64,000 nucleotides of DNA from the NCBI RefSeq assembly GCF_030936135.1, contig NC_082597.1, forward strand, positions 80,520,495-80,584,494, written 5' to 3'. Below, in pieces: positions 1 through 9,320 of the stretch (positions are counted from its first letter, which is position 1; each line of letters begins with the position of its first letter). The notes under the pieces were generated by a model, which was not told the DNA's origin, searched no databases, and saw only the letters and a program-made list of their open reading frames with translations. Origin of the DNA: Gavia stellata. Taxonomy: Eukaryota; Chordata; Aves; Gaviiformes; Gaviidae. A program made the position numbers and the translations under genes.

Positions 1-901
1 CCTGCGGGTGCCACAGCTGCGCCACGTAAAAAGGGAGCCAGGACAGGAGAAAGTCCACGTTTAGCATTAAGAACATCTTGATGGTTTTCACTTTTCTTCT
101 TGGGACAATATTCGTCGTCCTCCTGACAGCCCTACCATCGGTGCCTATCCTCCAAATGTACTTGAAGACCTTCCAGTAGAAGAGGATGATGAGGATGGCT
201 GGGACGAAGAACACCACGCAGAGGTGGACGATACCGTAGATGGCTCCTTCCCAAGAATCAGGGAGGAAAAAGTTGCAGTGGTCGTCGCTGTTGGAGCCGT
301 AGAAGAAGAAAGCCGGTGACGCCAAGAGAGCATCAAAGAGCCAGCAGGCCAGAATCATCTTCTTGGCTCTCTCCCTCGACACTTTGAAGGTCAGGGGGTA
401 GACGATTGTGTAGAATCGATCCAGGCAGATAGAGAGGAGCACGTAGATCTGGACTCCAGGGGCGAGGTACTGTACGTACCTGACCAGCTTGCACATCACG
501 TTCCCCAGCACCCACCTGCCGTAGGCAAACTGGAGCAGCACGAAGGGCACGCTCGCGACGCTGCTGAGAAGGTCTGCACAAGCCATGGAGACCACAAAAT
601 AGTTGGTTGTGGATTGTGTCCTCCTGCTCCTGTGGATCACTAAGCAAACGAGAGAGTTGCCAAAGACGGAAATCAGCCACAGCGCTCCCAAAACGGTGCC
701 GGCTGCTGCAATTTCCCCCGGCCTCGGCTCATACTGCAAGACAGGGTGGTCCCTGCTTGAGCCGGGTCCCGGGGGTGACTCCGCCATCTCGTAGCCAGCC
801 GGAGAGATGGAGGCTTCGGGGAAGCTCTTGTTCTGCAGCAGGAGCAGTAAGGTAGGGAGAACCAAAGGAGCGCTGCTGTTAGCCATGCTGTGGGCCAACA
901 T
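1..901 (-). CDS. GPR19: GPR19-like receptor, copy A (cut by window edge)
   Basis: Probable class A orphan G protein-coupled receptor. This part codes residues 1-300: the extracellular N-terminus with NSS and NKS glycosylation sequons, TM1 with the GNS motif, TM2 with its conserved aspartate, TM3 ending in DRF, and TM4 to TM6. The start is the ATG at 901; the frame stays open upstream through a GTG, but ATG gives the length expected for GPR19. A splice acceptor (pyrimidine tract then GTGCAG) ends at 922, so the 5' leader is spliced. A keeps the TM6 tryptophan (position 288 in F numbering) but has aspartate at 283, shared with B-E. It also has a private arginine near residue 269 in the third intracellular loop. 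Whether its C-terminus is intact cannot be seen. Confidence 0.93.
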   Translation of the reverse strand, partial: MLAHSMANSSAPLVLPTLLLLLQNKSFPEASISPAGYEMAESPPGPGSSRDHPVLQYEPRPGEIAAAGTVLGALWLISVFGNSLVCLVIHRSRRTQSTTNYFVVSMACADLLSSVASVPFVLLQFAYGRWVLGNVMCKLVRYVQYLAPGVQIYVLLSICLDRFYTIVYPLTFKVSRERAKKMILACWLFDALLASPAFFFYGSNSDDHCNFFLPDSWEGAIYGIVHLCVVFFVPAILIILFYWKVFKYIWRIGTDGRAVRRTTNIVPRRKVKTIKMFLMLNVDFLLSWLPFYVAQLWHPQ

Positions 902-921
902 GGCCACGTCTCTTGCTCAGG

Positions 922-2918
922 CTGCACAAAGAGAGAAGAGAAAAGGCTCTATTTAACAAGCAGGTGTGACAAACCTACCCTGAGCAATGAAAGGTAACTT
1001 GAAGTAGTACAGGGGCTGCTTAAAGGAGCCGATTTCAGGGAAATGGTCCGAAAGATGCGGTGAGCCTACCTGGGCCAGCGGAGGCCATTCAGTTTCATGC
1101 AGATTTTTATGAATTGCCTCTGACTGTCTTAGGACCGGCCTTTCTGCCCTCTGAAAGAGAAATCTGTCCCTTTCACAGCAGCAGACCGAGGCGCAGGTTC
1201 GCCAGTGCTGGCGACCTGCAGACCGAGCGAGCGGATTGTGCCCCACTGACCCCAGCAAGGAGCCGCACCTCACGGTGTCCGTGGAAATGGCAGAGACCCA
1301 GACCAAGAGTGTCCCCGCTCCCTTGACTTGAGAGGAATCCGTCAAGCGGATAGGCAAAGGAGGCTTTTCTTATCCCGAGAGGTGGAACGGGCAGCACCAT
1401 TTTCCACGACAGTAACAACTTCATTGCTAAGGAGACTAAGCAGGCAAGCCCTGCTCCCACCCAGTCATTACCACCATTGGTGCTAATATCCCTAAGAGCC
1501 CTGCATCTTTTTGTTTCTGGACATAACTTGGGAAGGTAAGTGAGGTCTGCATTTGAAGGCAAAGGCAAAGGGAAGAGGATCAGAGCGGGAGGCCTGGCAC
1601 CAAGCCGGGTGGGCGCTCCTCACCCGGCATCCTCCTCAGCCCTTCCGCAGGGAGGAAATTGCCATCAAGAGCTGGACATTGTCTACCCTGGCCGTCAACG
1701 CTGTCCCCGCACGTCCTGGCCTCCTTAGTTCCCTGCCCCATCAAGGGTAGCATTTCCCGTTGGCCCCCTGAGAAGCCGGTGGCGCGACAACCTCCCCCCA
1801 AAAGCTGCAGAAGGCTTTTTGATCAAGGGCAGAGTTTTGATTGAGAAGGCAAGCTGTGGGGAGGAGGTAAATGCCCTCAGGCAGCTGAGGGGTGGGGGGA
1901 GCCTTTTGGTTTCCAGCAGCGGAGCCTCGGGTCGTGTCGGTGTAACCGTCACTAGATGCGACTGCCATCGTCGGCTGCTGCTGCCTCTCTGTGCTCCGGA
2001 GAAAACCCGGGGAGAGGGTCGATGTCCTTACCTTGGTCAGGGAGCGCCCAAGCAGCAAGTCTGACTCTTCAGAGCTCACCCTGTGGAGGCCGGCTGTCGA
2101 GCGGAGCCCGTCCTCCAGCAGCCTGAAGGCTCTGCAGGTCTGTGGGCGACCCAAGGGCCAACTGAAGGGTTGCCATGAGCAACTGGCCCCAACACAGAAC
2201 ACAGAACACAGAACACGGAACCTCTGCCCACAGCTGTGGGCTTGCTCAGAGCTTGCTCAGCTCCGGGCAGGGACCCGGTCGCCTTGTCTTGGCCTTGGCG
2301 CGGGCCAAATTTCTGCCCTCAGGACGCCTCTGTTGACATGACCTGCGGGTTTGCAGGGGTGCGGGGGCTGCCAGATGAGTCTTGCCCCTGCTCTTTTCAA
2401 ACGCGCCTGGCTCAGCTTACAGTCCCCCCTTTCTCCTTTGCCTCTCAAGTCGGTCCCCTTGGTGCCTTGCCAGACCCTTGCAGTCCTGCCTCCTTCTTTC
2501 CACCCCCTGTGCAGGCATTGCCTTGCCTGGGCACTGATAACTTGGCCTTCACGGCTCGGAGCCCAGGTAGTGAACATCACCAGATCGCTGAGCACGAGGC
2601 ACAAAAAGAGCTTCGAGCTGGGTTTGCAGGGGATTATGGCTCTGTTCGCTGCCAAAAAGCTCACTGCCAGAGACGGGTAGCAGTTGAACTTGGGGGCCCT
2701 CCCTCTTTACCTCTCCAAAGCGGCACCGAGCAGTCGTCCAACGTGGATGCTCCTTGCTGACTACAGCACCGCCCCTCCTGCTGGCACAGGCAATAATCCG
2801 TCTGCTTTTGAGACGGTGCTTTTCACCTGCCTGGAGGCTCGAGTGACCTCTGTACTTCTGAGCAAGCTCTGAAATAGAGCTCCTGGGACCTAACCGTGTT
2901 GTTGCCTCATCCTCATGG
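922..2918. other. Spacer upstream of copy A, with a candidate non-coding exon donor
   Basis: Positions 922-1119 are GPR19 5' intron shared with copy F. From 1120 the sequence is absent from F's upstream side and marks the unit junction. A strong minus-strand donor context (CCAAG before GTAAGG) puts an exon edge at 2032, about 1.1 kb upstream of the acceptor at 921/922. A second minus-strand donor-like site is near 1063-1069. On the plus strand there is an AAG/GTAAGT site at 1534/1535. A short run of 7-bp units (ACACAGA type) lies near 2195-2217. Open frames on both strands show no domain or family I recognise and are probably chance frames in GC-rich DNA. Confidence 0.6.
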
Positions 2919-2923
2919 TAGGA

Positions 2924-5900
2924 CGTCGTGGTTGAAGCCCAGCTGGCAACTAAGCCCCACACAGCCACTCGCTCACTGCCCCCAGGTGGGATGGGGGAGA
3001 GAATCAGAAGAGTAAAAGTGAGAAAACTCGTGGGCTGAGATAAAGACAGTTTAGTAGGTAGAGCAAAAACCGCTGAGCATGACGTCATATGGTATGGAAT
3101 ATCCCTTTGGCCAGTTGGGGTCAGCTGTCCTGGCTGTGTCCCCTCCCAACTTCTTGTGCCACCCCAGCCCACTCACCGGTGGGGCGGTGTGAGGAGCAGA
3201 AAAGGCCTTGACTCTGTGTGAGCCCTGCTCAGCAGTAACTAAACCATCCCTGCTTTATCAACATTGTTTCCAGCCCAAATCCAAACCACAGCCCCATACT
3301 AGCTGCTATGAAGAAAGTTAACCCTATCCCAGCCCAAACCAGCACATTCTCCACCCCTTATTCCATACCATTGACGTCATGCTCAGGTCTCACACTATCC
3401 AAAACGTTCTCATTTCCTACCATCACCGTTCCCATCCTTTGCTATAGTACACAGATATCATTCCCTTAGTCTATGGACCACCCCTGTGAAACATCTGTAA
3501 AATGCCCACAAATGTCCATTGAGTTCATTTAGTCCATGACTTTGGGCTCCATCTGTTATGGTGGTCACTCAGGACAGGAGAGATGTTGTATTGCATGGAG
3601 TTACTGGGCACCACAGCTAGCTCAGGTCAGGTCACTGCTGCACTTGCACTGCTTCTTGTAAGGCTTGTCCTCCATTAATTCAGGTGGTTCCTGCTATCGT
3701 AATTCCTGTAACACATAACTCAAATTATGGATTAGTTTCACCCAGAATTAAATCACCTTGAGGTACACACTGGACTCCCCCATCCTTCTGCATTACCCAC
3801 CAAGCGCACCCAGGTCCTTGAGCAAAACCAACCCCCTTTTCCTGAGGAAGGAATAACCCAGACTGTTTTTCCCAGCAAGTTCCTTATACGTACTACGGGG
3901 ATCTTATCTCCTTCCACAGTGCGCAGGGGTTTTGATTGGGCAGGGCCAGGTCGAGTGGCAGAGCGTCTAGTGTTAACTAGCCAAGTGGCTTCTGCTAAAT
4001 GTGTTTCCCAATGCTTGAATGTCCCAGCACCCGTTGCTTTCAGTGTCGTTTTTAACAGTGCGTTGTATCGTTCAATTTTCCCGGAGGCTGGTGCGTGGAA
4101 GGGGACGTGATACACCCAGTCAATGCCATGCTCCTTGGCCCAGGTGTTAATGAGATTGTTTTGGAAATGAGTCCCGTTGTCGGATTCAATTCTTCCAGGG
4201 GTGCCGTGTCGCCCTAAAACTTGCTTTTCAAGGCCCAAGATAGTGTTCTGGGCCGTGGCATGGGTCACGGGGTATGTTTCCAACCATCCAGCCGTTGCTT
4301 CCACCATCGTAAGCACATGCTGCTTCCCGTGGCGGGTTCATGGTAGTGGGATATAATCAACCTGCCAGGCTTCCCCGTATTGATATTTCAGCCATCCTCC
4401 TCTCTACCAAAAAGGCTTTTGCCGCTTAGCTTGTTTGATTACGGCACATGTTTGACATTCCTGGATAACCTGTGCAATGGCATCAATGGTCAAGTCCACC
4501 CCTCGATCACGAGCCCATTTGTATGTTGCATCCCTTCCTAAATGTCCTGATGTGTCATGGGCCCATCGAGCTATAAATAGCTCCCCCTTATGTTCCCAAT
4601 CCAGATCCACCTGAGCCACTTCAATTCCAGCAGCCTGGTCCACCTGCTCATTGTTTCGATGTTCTTCAGTGGCACGACTCTGGGGTATGTGAGCATCTAC
4701 GTGACGTACTTTTACAACCAGGTTCTCTACCCGAGCAGCAATATCTTGCCATAATTCAGCAGCCCAGATGGGCTTACCTCTGCGCTGCCAGTTGCTCTGC
4801 TTCCATTGCTGTAGCCACCCCCACAGGGCATTTGCCACCATCCATGAGTCAGTATAGAGATAAAGTACTGGCCATTTTCCTCGTACCCTTCTCAGCTTGC
4901 TCAAACAAGTTTGGGGTCAGTCTGTCTCTGTCCACAGCCGAGACACAAGCACACATGGAGGGAGCAAGATTATCTTCGTATTCTCGGAGTTGCCTGGCCA
5001 GTTCATCTATAGTTGGTGCCTCAATGTCTGTCCAGTTCGTTATCGCCAGGGTGTGGGCATATGACATCGCTGCATTTCATACAAACTTTCGCCACACGGA
5101 CCGTGTGCCCCGGATTTCATCCGGGTCTTTGCATGCCTGGTCATTATAGACCACCTCCAACACGGCTAATTCCCTCAGATACTGGATGCCCCCCTCAATG
5201 CTGGTCCATTTCCTTCGAGAATTTGCGAGTTCTTCCTTGGAGGGATACATGTCCTTCACACTTGACAGGAGTCGCTGCCAAAGACTGAGGACTCCTGCCT
5301 TTTTTCCAATCCCTTTGTCAATGGCCTTATCCTTCACAAGGCATCCCAGCTGCCGGGCTTCCTTACCCTCTAATTCCTGACTGCTGGCCCCAATATCCCA
5401 GCATCGAAGCAACCAGCTGAGAATTAGCTCACCTGGTTGACGGCTAAAATCTTTTCGCATATCTGGCAGCTCACTTAGGGATAGGGGGCGGGTGGTTTCT
5501 GTCTCATTGATTATCTCAGTCTCTTCTTCCTCCTGTTCTTGTGGCTGCTCTGCTGCAGAACAGGCTGCCTCTTCTGATTCTTTCTCCCTCTCAGGAGAAG
5601 CTTCTTCATCCCTTACTAAACGAGCTGGCTTCCGCTTCCACTGTTTCTTTTTAGTTATAGGGGCGACTGATACAGTGCCTGGTTTATTTCCCCTCTCTTC
5701 TCCCTGAGGGTGCTGCACAGTATCGAGCAGTGTTTGGGTCATCTGTCCCGGCTGTGTCCCCTCCCAACTTCCCGTGCCCGCCCAGCCCACTCACCGGTGG
5801 GGCGGTGTGAGGAGCAGAAAAGGCCTTGACTGTGTGTGAGGCGGTGTGAGGGGCAGAAAAGGCCTTGACTGTGTGTGAGGCGGTGTGAGGGGGAGAAAAT

Positions 5901-6627
5901 GCCTTGACTGTGTGTGAGGCGGTGTGAGGGGCAGAAAAGGCCTTGACTGTGTGTGAGGCGGTGTGAGGAGCAGAAAAGGCCTTGACTGTGTGTGAGGCGG
6001 TGTGAGGAGCAGAAAAGGCCTTGACTGTGTGTGAGGCGGTGTGAGGAGCAGAAAAGGCCTTGACTGTGTGTGAGGCGGTGTGAGGAGCAGAAAAGGCCTT
6101 AACTCTGTGTGAGGCGGTGTGAGGGGCAGAAAAGGCCTTAACTCTGTGTGAGGTGGTGTGAGGGGCAGAAAAGGCCTTGACTGTGTGTGAGGTGGTGTGA
6201 GGGGCAGAAATGGCCTTGACTGTGTGTGAGGTGGTGTGAGGAGCAGAAAAGGCCTTAACTGTGTGTGAGGTGGTGTGAGGGGCAGAAAAGGCCTTGACTG
6301 TGTGTGAGGTGGTGTGAGGGGCAGAAAAGGCCTTAACTCTGTGTGAGGCGGTGTGAGGGGCAGAAAAGGCCTTGACTGTGTGTGAGGTGGTGTGAGGGGC
6401 AGAAAAGGCCTTGACTGTGTGTGAGGTGGTGTGAGGGGCAGAAAAGGCCTTGACTGTGTGTGAGGCGGTGTGAGGGGCAGAAAAGGCCTTGACTCTGTGT
6501 GAGCGCTGCTCAGCAGTAACTAAAAGATCCCTGCTTTATCATCATTGTTTCCAGCCCAAATCCAAAAGACAGCCCCATACTAGCTGCTCTGAAGAAAGTT
6601 AACCCCATCCCAGCCAAAACCTGCACA
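2924..6627 (-). mobile_element. Fossil ERVL-like LTR retroelement, unit A/B
   Basis: The element is on the minus strand and flanked by a 5-bp target duplication, TAGGA (2919-2923 and 6628-6632). The left LTR is 2924-3346 and the right LTR is about 5740-6627. The LTR outer ends are of TGT...ACA type in coding sense; this copy begins CGT at the left edge. Recognisable parts, right to left, are a gag-like region (about 5077-5790), RNase H and the integrase zinc-binding region (4404-4904), and an integrase core (3753-4316). No reverse transcriptase or envelope is recognised. It is broken, with several breaks. The two LTRs differ by roughly 5-6 percent over their comparable part, which would suggest an age of order 10-15 million years at ordinary bird rates. 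See the findings for why this date is doubtful. Family placement rests on LTR type, 5-bp duplication and recognisable protein parts. Confidence 0.85.
5801..6503. repeat. 39-bp minisatellite in the LTR, 18 copies
   Basis: Eighteen head-to-tail 39-bp units, each starting GGCGGTGTGAGG and containing GCAGAAAAGGCCTT, with mild variation (GGCGG or GGTGG, GAGC or GGGC, TGTGTG or TCTGTG). The left LTR of the same element carries only one unit (near 3181), so the array grew inside the right LTR. There is no open frame through it that resembles a protein. Confidence 0.97.
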
Positions 6628-7921
6628 TAGGAGCAGACCTCCCTCCCCACTGGAGCAAGCCAAAGTGGCCTCCAGAGGAACTGCTGGCAGCTGGTGGAGC
6701 CCGGGCGTACATGCCCACAAGGTCTAGGTGCCGACCCCCTTGCTGAGCTGGGCTGTAGGGCTGGCCCAGCTGCCCTATGAGCCAAACATCTCCCACCACC
6801 CTCCCCTGCCCCGCAGCCTCGCACCCCGTGCCGGCGGAGCCCGAGGTCAGCCTCTGCAGGGCCAGCGTGTGGGTGCCCGTGACCCCACGCGCAGGCGCCG
6901 GTGCCCGTTTCTGACGAGCACGTCGCCGTGGCGGGGCGCGGGGGGGTGCAGAGGAGCCCCCGCCTCTCCCCGCAGTTCCCCGGCCGGCACAGCCGATGCC
7001 GTTCCCCTGCCCACCAGCACCCAAGCCCCGTCGGGTCCTGTTGGGTGGTTTTCCCACTGCGCCGGCAGAGAAAGAGCAGCAGGAGCCGGCTCCACCTGCA
7101 GCCACAGCTCCCTGCCAGCTTGTCTCCTCTGGGACGCCTGCCTCTCAGGGACCTATTAGCACAGGCACCCGTGGAGGATGCCGTCAGGCGAGCCTGGGAC
7201 TGCGGAGCTGGTTTTCCTGCTCCCGTTTGGGAAAAAGCGCTCTTTGCAGCAGGTGCCAGAGCCGTAGCTGAGAGGAAGGGACTGGGGCCAGGAGCCACGC
7301 TCGCTTGAAGAGGTGGCGAGTGCCCGGGTGCCTGCTACAGCCGTGGCCCCTTTTGATCAGCAGGTCTTCTCGCAGGTGGTGCCCAGCCCCGGCGCCTGGC
7401 TGCGGGCAGCAGGCTGGGCGTAGAAGCAGCTTGCGAGGAGGCGGGGAGGGCAAGAGCAAGGGCAGGACTTTGCTCAGGCGCTTTGGCCCCCGAGAGCTCT
7501 GGAGAGGCGCAACGCCGAAGGTGCAAAAGCGTCCAGTGCTGGCCTGATGCTGAGCCTAGCGGGGCAGTGGGAATTTTGCCAGGGCCGTCAGTGGGCTCAG
7601 AGCTGTGCCAGCATTGCCCACGCATGGGCATCTTACCCGTGGGGGCTGCACAGGAAGGAAAAACCCAGGGCAAAAGTGTTCCTAGGGATAAACGGAAAGG
7701 AAGCAGAGGTGGCTTTGGGTGGATTTATGCATTGACAGGGGGTGGCCAACGTACCGGGATTCAGCAAAGCCGTGTTTTTCCTTGCCCTTTTTCCCTACAC
7801 GCAGAGAGCGTAAGAGCTCTTCTGCTTGGTGAAAAAGCGATGCTCGTGACTCGGGGAGAGTAGGTCCAAAGAGCAGAAGGTAACGGAAAGGAAATAGACG
7901 AGACACATCGAAATCAACGCA
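6628..7921. other. GC-rich spacer downstream of copy B
   Basis: Duplicated GC-rich sequence, densest in CpG at about 6820-7000, between the retroelement and the 3' end of copy B. Long open frames occur on both strands (for example minus 6510-7298 and plus 6901-7308). They are rich in Pro, Ala, Arg and Ser, overlap each other and show no motif, so I treat them as composition artefacts. A weak CpG-island role, for instance as a promoter for copy A on the minus strand, is possible but unproven. On the minus strand an ATTAAA poly(A) signal for copy B is at 7922-7927. Confidence 0.55.
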
Positions 7922-7980
7922 TTTAATAAAACAAAAGATCTTTTTTTCTTCCCTAAAAGCTGTGTCAAAAATACCTAACT

Positions 7981-9300
7981 CTACATTGTTTCAAAACGCA
8001 GAGAAAGTTCCTTGGTCTGTGGTACACTGTAATTTTTCAAAGCAATGAAGCCAACTAGACAAATGTATTTGGAGGATTGGACTGAATAGGCCAGGCAAGC
8101 CTTTTTTTCTTTTGCTTCTCTGTTAAAAGCGTCATAGATGGAGTCCTTGGTGACAGGTTTGGCCGGAGCTGCTTCATCTGCGATGCCAACGTGATTTTTC
8201 TTGGCTATGCAGGAACTGGTGGTGATGGTGTAGGCGTTGCTTCTGTAGTATTTCATGGCGGACATGCAAAATGTTTCTTTCAGCCCTCTTCTGAAGTTGG
8301 CATTATAGATGGAGTAGAGGGTGGGCTTAGAGGCTGACGAACTGAAAGAGATGAAGGTGACGGCCAGGAAAACCACGGAGCTCATTCTGTAGTCTGTTTC
8401 CTGCGGGTGCCACAGCTGCGCCACGTAAAAAGGGAGCGAGGACAGGAGAAAGTCCACGTTTAGCATTAAGAACATCTTGATGGTTTTCACTTTTGCTCTT
8501 GGGACAATATTCGTCGTCCTCCTGACAGCCCTACCGTCGGTGCCTATCCTCCAAATGTACTTGAAGACCTTCCAGTAGAAGAGGATGATGAGGATGGCTG
8601 GGATGAAGAACACCACGCAGAAGTGGACGATACCGTAGATGGCTCCTTCCCAAGAATCAGGGAGGAAAAAGTTGCAGTGGTCGTCGCTGTTGGAGCCGTA
8701 GAAGAAGAAAGCCGGTGACGCCAAGAGAGCATCAAAGAGCCAGCAGGCCAGAATCATCTTCTTGGCTCTCTCCCTCGACACTTTGAAGGTCAGGGGGTAG
8801 ACGATCGTGTAGAATCGGTCCAGGCAGATAGAGAGGAGCACGTAGATCTGGACTCCAGGGGCGAGGTACTGTACGTACCTGACCAGCTTGCACATCACGT
8901 TCCCCAGCACCCACCTGCCGTAGGTAAACTGGAGCAGCACGAAGGGCACGCTCGCGACGCTGCTGAGAAGGTCTGCACAAGCCATGGAGACCACAAAATA
9001 GTTGGTTGTGGATTGTGTCCTCCTGCTCCTGTGGATCACTAAGCAAACGAGAGAGTTGCCAAAGACGGAAATCAGCCACAGCGCTCCCAAAACGGTGCCG
9101 GCTGCTGCAATTTCCCCCGGCCTCGGCTCATACTGCAAGACAGGGTGGTCCCTGCTTGAGCTGGGTCCCGGGGGTGACTCCGCCATCTCGTAGCCAGCCG
9201 GAGAGATGGAGGCTTCGGGGAAGCTCTTGTTCTGCAGCAGGAGCAGTAAGGTAGGGAGAACCAAAGGAGCGCTGCTGTTAGCCATGCTGTGGGCCAACAT
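7981..9300 (-). CDS. GPR19: GPR19-like receptor, copy B, with altered C-terminus
   Basis: The ATG at 9300 opens a 439-residue frame, against 414 in C-F. Residues 1-400 align with the other copies: seven membrane segments, DRF after TM3, and the KPTLY stretch in TM7 where most receptors have NPxxY. An extra C at about 8101, beside a T-run, shifts the frame after the EKK motif. The usual 14-residue tail ending in NTFV is replaced by 39 unrelated residues ending ETM. In TM6 the copy has D283 and serine in place of W288; C351 after TM7 is tyrosine. The splice acceptor is intact at 9320/9321 and an ATTAAA signal lies just past the stop. This is either a receptor with a new tail or an early pseudogene. 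A single-base assembly error in the homopolymer is also possible. Confidence 0.9.
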   Translation of the reverse strand: MLAHSMANSSAPLVLPTLLLLLQNKSFPEASISPAGYEMAESPPGPSSSRDHPVLQYEPRPGEIAAAGTVLGALWLISVFGNSLVCLVIHRSRRTQSTTNYFVVSMACADLLSSVASVPFVLLQFTYGRWVLGNVMCKLVRYVQYLAPGVQIYVLLSICLDRFYTIVYPLTFKVSRERAKKMILACWLFDALLASPAFFFYGSNSDDHCNFFLPDSWEGAIYGIVHFCVVFFIPAILIILFYWKVFKYIWRIGTDGRAVRRTTNIVPRAKVKTIKMFLMLNVDFLLSSLPFYVAQLWHPQETDYRMSSVVFLAVTFISFSSSASKPTLYSIYNANFRRGLKETFCMSAMKYYRSNAYTITTSSCIAKKNHVGIADEAAPAKPVTKDSIYDAFNREAKEKKACLAYSVQSSKYICLVGFIALKNYSVPQTKELSLRFETM

Positions 9301-9320
9301 GGCCACGTCTCTTGCTCAGG

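Noticed and set aside
145-680. Frames of 63 and 115 residues inside each GPR19 exon, same strand, other frame
   Set aside because: They are out-of-frame shadows of the receptor coding sequence, low in complexity, and repeat in every copy for that reason.
2257-2664. Minus-strand frame with a receptor-like hydrophobic stretch (LFLCLVLSDLVMF)
   Set aside because: Only one short membrane-like segment, no further receptor motifs upstream or downstream, and no sign of splice sites in the right places. Most likely chance.
5801-6503. Regular direct repeats that might be a CRISPR array
   Set aside because: The 39-bp units abut with no spacers, lie inside an LTR and vary in copy number between units; this is a minisatellite in a vertebrate genome.
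6510-7308. Long open frames of 130-260 residues on both strands in the GC-rich spacers
   Set aside because: They overlap each other in several frames, are Pro/Ala/Arg/Ser-rich and show no motif or domain. Conservation across units only reflects recent duplication.
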